Shown here piece after piece: positions 42,546 through 53,256 of a stretch of 64,000 nt of DNA. The DNA is from Galeruca laticollis. Its lineage: Eukaryota; Arthropoda; Insecta; Coleoptera; Chrysomelidae. Position numbers and translations under genes: made by a program. The stretch's first letter is position 1, and every line of letters begins with the position of its first letter. Below the pieces are notes generated by a model. The model was not told where the DNA came from and ran no database searches. It worked only from the letters and a program-made list of their open reading frames with translations. The stretch spans positions 45,841,231 through 45,905,230 of the forward strand of contig OY998180.1 of the NCBI GenBank assembly GCA_963921935.1. Direction: 5' to 3'.

Positions 42546-43059
42546 TCTTCTTACAATACTACATAAGAATAGCAAAAATTGTTTAATATGTTGCATAGGG
42601 AAGACCGGGGATTTATTGGACAATTTTTGAATTAAATGCTTTACATTTTTTATTTAGTAATTAATGATGTCCGTTCATAGGTTATTGTTAAAAGCTTTTA
42701 TTCAGCTTTCAGATAAAGTTTTTGTGATTGCCTAAGTTAAACCGTTTCTTCAAATTATCCCCAAAGGAGACCTACCTCCTCTGTCCAAATTGTCCTCGAG
42801 TACGGGGTTACTTTGGACGTATTCGGGCGATACAGTGAACATGTAGTTCAAATTAAAAAATACTACAACAATCAGTCAATATCGTGTAATTGTATAAACT
42901 AAAACGTAATTTATGTTTCAAATAGTATTCAAAAACTTTTTCTAGAGATAATGCAGAGAGATCTGTATTAAGATAAAACATGATTTTGAATCTTGGGCGG
43001 GAGTAATAACTTGCTGTAAAGTTACGAAAAAAGATTCTTCTAATGTCTCTTGAAACCAA

Positions 43060-43553
43060 TTGGAGGAATTAGTCTTTTGAAGAACTTCACTTCAAAACCT
43101 TCCTGTATTTCTTTTACTCTAGCCACATAGTGCATTGAAACTTCCCCTTTTTTGACGAAACTTTCACAACTATAAAGTCACCTTCAACAGCAGCTTTTAA
43201 ATTTGTATGAGCATCATCATCCTCTTCAGTTTCTTCCCATTCTGAAGAAGAATCTTTTGTGATAAAGTCTCCAATTTCTTCATCGGATGATTCCTCAAAA
43301 ACTTTCTTCTTTATTGCTTTGACTTTCTTTTCGTTATGATTCCTTTCTTTTCTTCCAACGCTTCCTTTTCAGGAGTATCTGTCGCAATCATAGATTTTCC
43401 TCGCTTCCGACTCCTTTTTTACTTTCCTTTCTTGGTTTAGCTTTAGGAAATGGACATATTTGTTCTGGAAAAATGAAGAAACCATACTGCGATGACTTAG
43501 GAGTAGTTGAAGGAAATTCAGTAGTTGACGTTGAGGGAGTAGAATAGAAAGTA
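43060..43553 (-). pseudogene. pogo/Tigger transposase, C-terminal segment beyond the Penelope insertion
   Basis: Minus strand from 43553: a Ser/Thr/Pro-rich stretch STPSTSTTEFPSTTPKSS, then GFFIFPEQICPFPKAKPRK, a basic region, acidic stretches and, near 43190-43060, KKGKVSMHYVARVKEIQEGF. This is the usual low-complexity and terminal region of insect Tigger-like transposases. Several frameshifts. It continues the gene broken at 45380. Confidence 0.7.
43545..43553 (+). repeat. 9-bp target duplication of the Penelope insertion, left copy
   Basis: TAGAAAGTA, repeated at 45380-45388. Confidence 0.7.
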
Positions 43554-45379
43554 GTCTTATTTTCACAAAAGCAGATAAAGGAAATACGGTAATAGCATTA
43601 CCTAGAGAAGATTATATATTAAAAACAAACAATTTTATTCAGGCAAGCAATTTTGAGACCCTTAAAAAAGACCCAACTAATAAATTTCAGAGAGAAATAA
43701 AATTAGCAGTAGATAACGTTAAATCAATAACGATAAAGAAAAATATAAATTATTTTTACCCAATCCGCAACACCCTGAACTTTATTCATCAATTAAACTC
43801 CATAAAGAGGGGTACCCAATCAGGCCAGTTGTTTCTCATTTCACAGCACCTTCATTCAAAATTTAAAAGATTCTCATAGATGTCATTTCTAAACATTGTT
43901 CATTCATACCTCGATTTTCAGGTAAAAACTCAACGGAATTAATTAATAATATTCAAGATATAATACTACACCATAATTCTAAATTCATATCGTTCGATGT
44001 AACAAATCTATTCCCTAGTATACCTCCTAAAGAAACTATAACTCTTGTTGATAACTTGCTCACATACAATAATGTTAATCCTATAATTCACTCTGATATC
44101 ATTACTTTATTAAAAGTGTGTTTGAATCAAAATTATTCTCATTTCAATGGAGAGGTTTATAGCAGTAAAGATGGTTTGATTATGGGCAACCCTCTCAGCC
44201 CCCTACTAGCAGAAATTTTCATGGATAATATAGAAAAAATAATTCATGAACACCCCCTTAGTAAAAAATTTATGTACTGGCACCGATATGTGGACGACAT
44301 TTTAGCTAGCACAATAATATCAACTTTACCGTAGAACTTGAAAAAAAATAAGTCTATAAACTTTCTAGACCTTACAATTTCAAATATAAATAATAAACAT
44401 GATTTTTCTATATTTCATAAACCATCATATACAGATATTACAATTCATAATAGTTCGGTCCACCCATTCAGTCATAAACTAGCAGCTTTCAATAGTATGA
44501 TAGACAGACTCTTAACAGTCCCATTAAATATTAATAATTATACCAAAGAATTAAATATCATAAAACAAATAGCAGTTAATAATAATTACGATCCAAATTT
44601 AATTGACAATATCATAAATAAAAAGATAAAAAAACAGACTTTAGAACAAGTATTCCCTTCAGATAAAAATAATAAACAATTTAAAAGCTTAACATACTTT
44701 GGAACACCATCCATAAAAATTAAATCATTTTTAGAAACTTGAGACATGAATATTTCCTTTAAAACTGATCACAATTTATCCAAATTCATTAAAAATAATA
44801 AATCTAAATATTCAAAATTAAACAAATCAGGAGTTTATGAATTAAAATGTGGTAATGACAATTGTGATAAAATTTATATCGGTAGAACTTTTAGAAATTT
44901 TAAAACTAGAATTTCGGAACACAAACGTAGCTATGACAACAAAAAATTAGATTCTAACTATTCAAATCATTTATTAGAAAACCAACACATTTTCGACCCA
45001 AATTTTGAAATTCTCCATGTAATCGGTAAATCCTTTAGTTCAAATTTATTAGAGGCCCTAGAGATTAACAAAAATTAATATTCAGGTAATCTCCTTAACG
45101 ACCAAATAGATATCAATCAGTCTCCTTTATTGAACCTCTTTACCTAGAAGATAGCTTAGGAATGTTTGTAGTGAATGAATTTCCAGGTAATTTCTTTCAA
45201 TACCATTGTTAACCTTAGTAAATAGATTTAGCACTGTATATATTAAGACATTTTTATATTTTACCTTCATTCGTTTTGACAAAGCTACTGTGTTAGTGAA
45301 ACGCGTCAACAAGTTTAAATTGAACATTAGTTCAAATAAATGAAGATTTAAACACACTATATTGTTTTATTTCATCGTT
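43554..45379 (+). pseudogene. Penelope-like element, 5'-truncated RT plus GIY-YIG endonuclease
   Basis: Plus-strand Penelope-like retroelement nested in the pogo transposase gene. Readable parts: ADKGNTVIALPREDY (43572 on), a frameshift near 43756, then YPIRPVVSHFTAPSF, SFDVTNLFPSIPPKET, GLIMGNPLSPLLAEIFMDNI and the catalytic YWHRYVDDILA (RT), NFLDLTISNINNKHDFSIF and HPFSHKLAAFNSMIDRLL (thumb), and the C-terminal GIY-YIG endonuclease GVYELKCGNDNCDKIYIGRT. In-frame stops at 43864 (TAA), 44332 (TAG), 44740 (TGA) and 45076. A 3' non-coding tail runs from about 45150 to 45379. Flanked by TAGAAAGTA on both sides. The RT N-terminus is missing. Not functional. Confidence 0.9.
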
Positions 45380-46740
45380 TAGAAAGTATCCACCGGGATT
45401 GTTTCAATGGAAGAAACTGGAGTGGTTTCAATCTCACCTGACATTTTTCTGCTCCTATAAGGGGTGCTGAAAGAGGAACTGGACGATCTGAGACTGAAGA
45501 GCACAGAAAATCGTAGTCATGAAAAATGTTTCTATCGAATGGTGATATACCACATTTTAAAAAGCCCGATTTTACATTTTCAGGAGCTGCTGCTCTGTCC
45601 CAGGCTTTGTAGCAGAGTTCAGGTAATGAGTAAATTGAGATCGTTTCATTTGGATGATTTATCATCCATGTGTGAACTGCTTCGCTGAAATATTTTTTAA
45701 ATGGTCCAAACATACAGCGATACAATGGTTGGAGACGGTTTGATGTGTGATGTGGAAGCATAATAATCGTAATGCCGTTTTCCCGACAATAATTTATACG
45801 CTAATGTGCGAATCATGATTGTCCATGATAAGGAGGACAGGATGGTCGATTCCACACCTGACATTTTCTTTAAAAAACCTTAGAACTTTAATAAAATTTT
45901 CTGACGTCATCCAGCCCGACTTGTGGACTATTCCTAAGGATCCTGGAGTTGTTCCTGACATCATCCGCTTCTCATCAAAGCTCACTCGTGGAAACACAAA
46001 AACTGGAAGTAAGGTATTTCCGTTGGCACAAATTATAGCAACTTGTGTTACTAATTCTCCTCTCTCTCTGTCTTGATGTGACCTGACCCACCTGAAATGA
46101 GAACAGTTGGTAGGTGAAAAAATTAAATACTTACACCATATTTATTAGCTGACGTGCTTTTCTCCTTTCCGTCCAATAACCTTTTTAACGGCAGGTACTG
46201 TCGTTACGCCAGTTTCAACAAGGTTAAAGATATCAGCTGCTTGAAATTTTTTTCTGATTTTAATATTTTCCAAGTTATCGAAGAACTCCTCAATTGTCGT
46301 TCTTTTGAAAGCTCTCATTCTGGCTAAAGAGGCTGCTTTCGGTTTTCTTATGGAAAAATTGGAATATCGTTTCATGAAACCAGAAAACCAATCCTCACCA
46401 GCTTGATGCTTCTCCTTCCATGATTCAGGATATTTTAAGCTGTTATGTTGAGCATATTGATAAGCTAATTGCCTGGCTTTTTTGGAGTGACCCCATAAAA
46501 CATTTGTTGGTACTGCAATACATATTTTTCGAGTGCTTTTCCCATTACATCTGTGAAAACTTGTCGACTTTTAAATTAGGATTTAAAATCATATTTTCTA
46601 AGCCCACTTGCTTTGCTTTTTTACGTACAAGCCTAACCTGGGTTTGTTACATTGTGTAAAGAAGCCGCCTCTCTCAAGCTTTTCTGATTATTGAGAACTT
46701 TTTCCACAGCCCGTCTCCTTCAGGAAAAACTCGATTAGTT
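45380..46740 (-). pseudogene. pogo/Tigger transposase (HTH_CENPB/DDE_1 type), N-terminal and catalytic parts
   Basis: Minus strand. 46740-46380 holds the decayed N-terminal helix-turn-helix part, then KRYSNFSIRKPKAASLARMR (CENP-B-like DNA-binding end) and FQAADIFNLVETGVTTVPAV (first catalytic acidic residue; the usual DETG is VETG here), VIGRKGEKHV. A likely intron or frameshift follows (46140-46080; GTAAGT and a TTCAG acceptor are visible). Then VFPRVSFDEKRM, GWMTSENFIKVLRFF and HPVLLIMDNHDSH (second Asp). A further segment has the third-acid region and LPHHTSNRLQPLYRCMFGPF, SGFLKCGISPFDRNIF. One base shift near 45450 precedes the insertion site. Several defects make it non-functional. Confidence 0.88.
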
Positions 46741-47217
46741 TTTCTCTTAAACTGGCGTGGCATCCTTAATAAACATAAAAAACTTAATAATTAATTTCGG
46801 GGATACATTGGACTAGCTTGGGGATAGAATGGAGAGGTGCCCATTCTATCCCAAAGGTAGCCTATTACAGATTTTAGGTTACAACATTTCAATCGTATAT
46901 TGTTGTTCGTTATATACCACAAACTTATAATCTTAAACATCAAAGATACAGACAGAAGCGGCAAAACGAATTATTACGTTAACAAATTTTAGATAAATGG
47001 TTATAATCTTACCTTAAAAAGTTGCATACAACCGCCTAAAAAACGAAAAGTGGTCCTAACAACAAGAAAACTCACTCCGTCCCAACGTTCGTTTGCCAAC
47101 TGATTGTTTAAGGTGTTAACGATCAGAAACATAGAACCAACGTCGAAGCTTCTATTAAGGAGGGAAATTTAAACGTGTCCATTATATCCCCGTGTCCAAA
47201 TCATACCCGGTCTCCCC
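46741..47217. other. pogo/Tigger 5' non-coding end
   Basis: AT-rich leader between the transposase and the right inverted repeat (minus-strand 5' end). No other feature. Confidence 0.6.
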
Positions 47218-47555
47218 TACATTTCTTCGATGCACTACATCAAGAAGACCACTACATTCTGATTCATAATTGGTTACACGCAAATGTCAATTTTTGGTTT
47301 AATACTTTAGTTTTTTGTCTTCTTTGAGATAATTTTTTATAACAAATGAATCATCGTAGAAATGTTATAATCCCATGTTATGTTGCGAAACAGTAAATAG
47401 CTATCGTTAGACGTGAAAATATTGAAGAGAAAGGCTGCTATTATTAATGCTGCTACCAGAATCAGCAATATACGACTCTCTACAGAAGCCCGGGTAGATA
47501 TATTTGTGCAAATTAATCTTTATGTGCAAGTGGAACGAGAAGTTGTGCACATCAT

Positions 47556-48719
47556 TTGAATGAGAAGGGACGTCTACTTGATATTTTTAAAGTAGTTCTA
47601 CGTTATGTGCATAGGCCCTACAAAATAAAAGGTACTAATTTACAACTATTTTTGAATACTCCATGTAAGAAATCATCAAACGCAGTCAACGCAAGTTCGA
47701 GGACGAAAATTATTTCTCAGAAGATAACTTTGCTGTGCTGTAGCTCCTATGACAAAAGATGAGTTCAATGATCTATACTCTTATTGCGATCCAGTGTCTG
47801 ACAATTAAAAATTGAGGTACATTTCAAACAAAAATCTTCTGCCATTTGTTTGCGAGATTTGTCAAGGTTTGAGTGCTGCAATATGGCAGCGTTCTTCAAT
47901 TATCCATGACGCCCAACAACTTGTATGGTGATATCATTAGTCAGATAGTCGTTAATAGGAAGATTTGTGCGTGAGAGAGAATATTGGATTTAATGCCATC
48001 GGTCGAGATGAGTATATTGACAGGGATGTGACACAATTCTCCAATATTCTTTATATTCCTGATCCCGATATACATCGTGGAATTGTTTGCATTGATTGCA
48101 CCTATTTAGATATTGAGAAAGCTCATGCTTTAGCGTGCTTCGTCAGTCGTATTGTCGATTCAATGGTAGGCATTTAAAAAAAAACAATGATATTTTTGGC
48201 ACCCGATGGTTATATTTTAAATATTGTCGGTCCCTATTTTTTCAATACTCAGAATAACGATGCAAATATTATAAAACACGAGTTTGAACGAGACGTTGAA
48301 AGCATGCGTGATTGGTTTCGAGATGAAGATATAATTATTATGGACGGAAGATACCGTGACGCTATATTGCTTCTCCAAGGGTGGGAATTAATATTCAAAT
48401 ACCTCCAGTCCTCCAACGCGGGCATACACGACTTGATACAGAGGATGATAATGATGCAAGACTTGTGACAAAACCGAGGTGGGTTGTAGAGGCTCGGAAT
48501 GGGCATTTGAAATCCACGTTCAAGATGTCCAAGAATTGTATTAGATATGCACATGTTCCGAACATTCGAGACTTTCTTTTAATCGCCGGAGTTATTATAA
48601 ATAAATACCATACACCTCTATCGATGCCAGATGCGACAGAAGCGGTAGCTAGACAACTGCTTCAGAAATCTCGCGAAGCGAATGATCTTCAATCTCTAGT
48701 GGATCAAGAAGTGTTATAA
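47556..48719 (+). pseudogene. DDE_Tnp_4-type transposase of the outer long-arm element
   Basis: Plus-strand remains of a Harbinger/ISL2EU-like DDE transposase. Segments in order, separated by stops and a frameshift near 48385: KDEFNDLYSYCDPVSDN (47755), NIGFNAIGRDEYIDRDV and HRGIVCIDCTYLDIEKAHAL (first Asp), NNDANIIKHEFERDVESM and DIIIMDGRYRDAILLLQGW (Asp-rich strand), INIQIPPVLQRG, and RWVVEARNGHLKSTFKM (Glu, the most conserved block of the family). The tail reaches RQLLQKSREANDL. Upstream (47240-47556) is AT-rich and unreadable. The pogo insertion at 42598-47217 separates this gene from the left arm. Confidence 0.75.
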
Positions 48720-49009
48720 AGAAGACGAGGTCAATGGATACCATCAGATGATCTGATACCTAGATTTCTGCATGTTATAAACAAGACAACAACGGTGAAA
48801 ATAGGCAAGCAGAATTTCAGCTTCACCAGTTTCATCAACCAGGGGTATTGAGGGCAAAATACCATTCTCTATAGGGAAATGCAGTAACTCATCCGTTGTG
48901 GATCGCTTACATTGAAACAGACATAAATGGAGTGGTAGATGAAAATGATAATCCAACACAAGGGTACTATTGCACTGCAAATATATATAGTAGTTGTTTC
49001 CTACAAGGT

Positions 49010-49262
49010 CTTTAGAAATCACTGTTTAGATTTCATATTTAAACTTTTCTTATTAAAGCTTTCAAATACAACGGCAATTGAACCTTTTTTATATGAATGC
49101 CACAAATCTCCAAAAAATACCAATTATTTCAATTCCCCATACAATTCGGTAGTACTGAAAACTGCGGCAGCAATAGTTTTGCAAATTGTATTCCTGTTCA
49201 TGGTTTTGACTATCCCTATCTCAAATATAAATAAAAGTTAAAGTGACAATTTTAAATAAAAC

Positions 49263-49361
<99 letters not shown>

Positions 49362-49610
49362 TATAACATTTTTAAAATCTTGTCAATGAACTGATTTCAA
49401 CGACATATGACACGTTCTACCTAGTGTTACTAGTAAAGGACCTACAGCTAGTAGAATATCATATTTTTTCAAATTCAGGTGTATGTAGTAGGCAAACAGT
49501 TGTTGAAAATCAAGAAAAATCTCTTTCATGTGCCTATCCTAATTTTCCTAGTTCTATTCCTTGGCATAAAACATTATTTTATACAGGGTGAGCCTATATG
49601 GATATGCGAT
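49010..49610. repeat. right long inverted arm of the DDE_Tnp_4 transposon with (TA)n at 49268-49356
   Basis: Inverse of 42085-42545 (for example GACAATTTTAAATAAAACAC and GTTACTAGTAAAGGACCTAC), lengthened by an 89-bp TA array that the left arm lacks. Confidence 0.75.
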
Positions 49611-49879
49611 GTAAGGGTAGACTTCGTTTCATGCAAGTTAAAGCCACCTGCAGTTGGAACATTGACAATAGCAGAAACTAAAGCCTGTCTTGTTTATCTA
49701 CGGAGCTTAGTAACGACCACTGGCGTACGATGATTTATGACGATAGCCACTTTATAATTTGACATTTGAGGGTTATATTTCTGGTTGATTATTTGTTGAA
49801 TATTTTTGATTTTGAATATTTTAAGACGTTTATTTAGTTTATAAGTGAGTTGAATAAAACACACTATTTAATCTAAAAC

Positions 49880-50114
49880 TGTAGCAGAACGATCACTACT
49901 AGGCTATGCAATGTCTGAGACTTCGTTATTAATGGTGAGATGGCGCCACTCGAACCGCCTTGAGCCACACCGATAGTGAAGTAGTCTTGTTCTATACACA
50001 GTAGCATGGTCGAAAGAAGAAGGAACATGGATTATGTATTATTATACTTCAAATAGTTCATTTTATTTTCATTTTGTAATATTTTGTTTATTATTAAATA
50101 AAATTATTATTACA
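49880..50114 (+). repeat. putative short Gypsy LTR (Gypsy-4)
   Basis: 235 bp from TGTAGCAGAACG to ATTATTACA, with AATAAA near the end, followed after one base by TGGCGCC as a possible primer site. No second LTR in the window, so the ends are inferred from TG...CA and the primer site only. Confidence 0.55.
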
Positions 50115-50349
50115 CTGGCGCCTTAATGTAGAGCACGAATTAAAGGATTCCTGGACGCAAGTGAGATTTTCGTGAATACTTCGATATTTTTTTGTCTTGT
50201 AGAATCGAAACTCTCACGTTTTGCAGTGTGGTTTTTCGAACTGGATTTTCGTTATTCCGGATTTTTCCAGTTATGACGGCAGGAATATTTATCCAGTCCG
50301 ATTTCACCAAACATTTCGGGTCGAAGTAAACGCATTGCTGTAAGCCAAA

Positions 50350-50516
50350 CAACCATGGCGATAACTACGGAGCAGTTCCAGCACCTTTGACAAGCCGTAG
50401 CCGGCTAGGACAGGACCAGAAAATCAAAAGAAGGGGATTTTGAGCAAATGCAGAGCCCGATTCGACGGAAGACGTTGTCATGAGACGGTCGACAATTTCC
50501 TAAACACCATAGCAGT

Positions 50517-50551
<35 letters not shown>

Positions 50552-51704
50552 AACAAATCACAGACCAAGACGCAATTAAAGTCCTGCCACTTACTGATAC
50601 TGCAGCTACTTGGTGGCAAGGCATAAAATGAAAAGCAACAGACTGGACTTATGCTATTCGATTAATCCGTGCCGCTTTCTCTCCGGCAACTCCTGCATAC
50701 CAAATTTACCTAGATATCTTCAAGTCCCCTGAAGGAATTTCAACACCTACTAACGAATTTATTTGTCAAAAACGAGAACTCCTTTCCAAACTTTCACAAG
50801 GAAGACATTCCGAAGAAACAGATTGATCTCTAATCTACGGTCTTATGCACATTAGACTCAGGGGAAAAATCTCAACAGGAGAAATCACTACTTCGCTGAC
50901 TTCTGACTTGCTGACAAAATCTTTACAAGTTGAGCATCTAGAAATGGAACTCAAGGATATGCCTACTTTACGACGCCATGAATCAACCGATACGCTACCG
51001 GTAAAGAAGACCAAATTAAGATACACCTTTTGTAATTTTAATGGTCACAGCATACAAGAATGTCGTAACCGACAAAAGCAAGACCAACCTAAAACGACTG
51101 CGACACATAAGGAGCCTACACAATCAACCGCTACCAAAACCGACAAAGGCCTTCACTGCTACGAATGTGGCAGAGCTGGATACTTCCGCAGCAATTGTCC
51201 CAATGGCACTAATGTCGGCAAAGTTGTCGATGGCCAAGCTGTCCACTTCTAATCGATAAATACGCTTTTAAGATCTACACCTGAAGTACCAACAGTTCAT
51301 GCAAGAATATGTGGTATTAAGGGCCAACCACATATAGATACAGCGGCGAAAACGAGCGTAGCCTGACGTCACCCTTCACAAACTTTCAAAAGACAAGAAT
51401 TGTGCATTCACCAAAACCACAGCCCAGGTCACACTCGCTGATGGACATCAAAAGCAAACAGAGTTACTGACAACATTTACTACTATAGAGTTAGGCGATA
51501 GAACTCATAATATCAACTTCGTCGTGCTGCCTAACGCCGTGGACAACAGAACCTTATTAGGTATAGACTTCCTAAAAAAAGTTGGCATCGTGTTAGACTT
51601 AGGACAACGGTGCTGGTACTACGCAGACCAGCCTTTCGAGCGTTTTGAGTTTCAACCACAGTACCAAGGGCTAATACAAATACCGCGGAACCGATCAGCA
51701 GAAT
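50350..51704 (+). pseudogene. Gypsy-4 gag and protease remnant
   Basis: Gag pieces: DNFLNTIAV, then a 30-bp (TA)n array inserted in the coding frame at 50518-50549, then ITDQDAIKVLPLTDTAATWW and IRAAFSPATPAYQIYLDIFK. After stops at 50629 and 50824 the frame continues: LMHIRLRGKISTGEITTSLT, the first knuckle CNFNGHSIQEC (one Cys changed to Phe context) and a second, CYECGRAGYFRSNCP (Tyr for His). After a stop at 51250 and a frameshift near 51365 the protease follows: PHIDTAAKTSVA (DTA instead of DTG/DSG) and NRTLLGIDFLKKVGIVLDLG to 51704. RT is absent. Confidence 0.8.
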
Positions 51705-51723
51705 AGAAGAAGCCGAAGAAATA

Positions 51724-51797
51724 TCTAAATATCGAAAGCGAGCCAGCTAATGTACCAGATTCTAAATATCGAAAGCGAGCCAGCTAATGTACCAGAT
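51724..51797 (+). repeat. 37-bp direct tandem repeat
   Basis: TCTAAATATCGAAAGCGAGC... occurs at 51724-51760 and 51761-51797 without a mismatch, at the 3' end of the Gypsy-4 remnant. Confidence 0.95.
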
Positions 51798-51839
51798 GGC
51801 ATTATGTTCCGATGGTGGAATCGGTTAACACCTTTTATT

Positions 51840-52444
51840 TTAACCTCTGTTAGTAAAATCAAATGCTGGTTTACATTGCTCTGAAAAGTATAAATAGTTA
51901 GTTCAGTAACTCCTGAAGTGGAAGTGAGCAGTAAGTCTTTTGATTATTGTAATAAATTGCATGTTTACTTTCGACAATCCTAATCATGAAGTGACAAAAA
52001 CAACCCAGTCGTCAAGGATTCGAAAGTTGGACATACATTCCACTAACAGTCAGTTTATTTCATGCAAATATGAATAAAGATGAGAAGTTAACAAACAATC
52101 AATTACTCTCAAAATTATTACAATCTATTGATAGTGGAAATGAGAAAATAAAAGTGAAGTTTAAAGAACATATAGATTTAGAAAATGAAAAATTGGTGGA
52201 TGTTATCAGAGATCAGAATAGGAAAAGATATCTGATTTAGAACAGAAGTGTGAAAAACTCACTGAGAATTATCTTGTTTTGGATAGGAAAACTAGAAAAA
52301 ATAATATTATTGTTTTTGCTTTAGAGTGTGATTCTAACGTCGATGGTGCAATTTTATTATACTTGATCGTTTGGTGAGAAGGGGAGGTGGAATTGGTATT
52401 TATGTAAGGAATAATTTAAGTGCCAATATTATCTGGAATGCATC
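51840..52444 (+). pseudogene. LINE 5' end: ORF1 and start of endonuclease, cut by Gypsy-2
   Basis: From ATG 52072: MNKDEKLTNNQLLSKLLQSI and a Lys/Glu-rich coiled-coil-like stretch, then (after a frameshift near 52228) SDLEQKCEKLTENYLVLDRK and TRKNNIIVFALECDSN, the pattern of LINE ORF1 proteins. A deletion follows and, at about 52365-52440, RRGGGIGIYVRNNLSANIIW, an endonuclease motif of CR1/Jockey-like LINEs. Sequence upstream to about 51840 may be 5' UTR. The Gypsy-2 LTR starts at 52445, directly inside the endonuclease. The remaining endonuclease and RT may be those at 58564-60945. Confidence 0.65.
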
Positions 52445-52521
52445 TGTAACGATGTTCCGGTGAATACCGCTGATGATACCCCTATGGTTGGAACCAATCC
52501 AGTTCTTATCGACAACTAATG

Positions 52522-52532
52522 GATATATAAAC
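52522..52532 (+). promoter_or_regulatory. TATA box of Gypsy-2 LTR
   Basis: ATATATAAACC; transcription would start about 25-30 bp downstream (about 52550-52560, AATGAGACAGTCC), immediately before the first stem-loop. Confidence 0.6.
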
Positions 52533-52561
52533 CGACCAACAATTTCAATGAGACAGTCCGG

Positions 52562-52807
52562 TCGAGGCATTGACTCGAAAGGACTTCTCCTCCAGTCTAG
52601 CGAGGTATTGACTCGTTAGACACTACCCTTCCGTCGGCAAGGTATTGACTTGCCGAGCCTCCTTCCGTCTCTTTGGTAGGGTATTGACCTACCAAACTAC
52701 GGCCACCCGTGTGAGAGGTATTGACTCTCACATATTCCTGTACTTCCCGCCTCTAAGGTACTGACTTAGAGGTACTACGTCTCGCCCGAGGTATTGACTC
52801 CGACGAG
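52562..52807 (+). repeat. array of seven stem-loops with a shared heptaloop and differing stems
   Basis: Units at 52562-52578, 52596-52620, 52634-52656, 52672-52696, 52710-52732, 52750-52772 and 52781-52807. Loop GTATTGA in five, GCATTGA in the first and GTACTGA in the sixth. Stems: TCGAG/CTCGA; TCTAGCGAG/CTCGTTAGA (one G-U); TCGGCAAG/CTTGCCGA; TTTGGTAGG/CCTACCAAA; TGTGAGAG/CTCTCACA; CCTCTAAG/CTTAGAGG; CTCGCCCGAG/CTCCGACGAG (two mismatches). The loop-closing pair is always G-C. Start-to-start spacing is 31-40 bases. A degenerate eighth loop, CAGGTATTGATC, lies at about 52964. Confidence 0.95.
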
Positions 52808-53107
52808 CATCCAGAACCCGCATTACCGCTTATACCCGTGTATCGAAGTTTCAGCGTTCGCATCGTTCAAACTACTATTCCGTAGGTATATCTCCTCAGT
52901 CGACGAGCTATAATTAGATTCGCAACCTTATACGGACCGATATAATAAATATTTAATTTTAGGCCAGGTATTGATCTTGTTTGTACATATGTAAAGAGCG
53001 TCTGTAAATATTTTTATAAGAATAAACTTATTTTATTTTGGGATCCTGTCTCTGACTGTACAACCCTACCCGGCAATCCGTAACCACCCCTTACAGAGGG
53101 TTACAAA

Positions 53108-53120
53108 TGGCGCCCGAGCA
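53108..53120 (+). promoter_or_regulatory. Gypsy-2 primer-binding site
   Basis: TGGCGCCCGAGCA, same start as the Gypsy-1 site (tRNA-Lys type), two bases after the LTR. Confidence 0.8.
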
Positions 53121-53256
53121 CTAAAAAGATGAAATAAGAGCAGTCCACATTCCTCAAAATATATATACAGTACAGAAAACTACAAATAGAGTTAAAAAGA
53201 AAAGAAAACAGAAATATACAGGGCGATCCGAAACAGCCGGCGGATACAGACATAAA

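Larger units (their letters stand above)
42598..47217 (-). mobile_element. pogo/Tigger transposon, 4,620 bp including a nested Penelope insertion
   Basis: Ends GGGAAGACCGGGG (42598) and CCCGGTCTCCCC (47217) are inverted repeats, flanked by TA on both sides (42596-42597 and 47218-47219), the target duplication of pogo elements. The minus strand carries the transposase; 43554-45379 is a later Penelope insertion, so the original element was about 2.8 kb. Confidence 0.9.
52445..53105 (+). repeat. Gypsy-2 5' LTR, 661 bp
   Basis: Starts TGTAACGATGTTCC and ends GAGGGTTACA (TGTAAC/GTTACA inverted ends). TATA box GATATATAAACC at about 52522-52532, polyadenylation-like AATAAA at about 52944 and 53020. 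The primer site begins 2 bases after the LTR. No 3' LTR in the window. Contains the stem-loop array at 52562-52807. Confidence 0.9.

Noticed and set aside
45127..45357. Minus-strand 76-codon frame after the Penelope element
   Set aside because: It lies in the Penelope 3' non-coding tail, bounded by the 9-bp target duplication, and has no family match.
46079..46140. A well-defined intron in the pogo transposase
   Set aside because: GTAAGT and TTCAG are present on the minus strand, but an in-frame TAA precedes the donor and a one-base shift follows the acceptor; I keep it only as a possible intron or lesion.
52562..52807. CRISPR-like array (short repeat, regular spacing)
   Set aside because: The repeat core is only about 11 bp, the variable parts are complementary stems rather than independent spacers, there is no cas context and the DNA is eukaryotic retroelement LTR.
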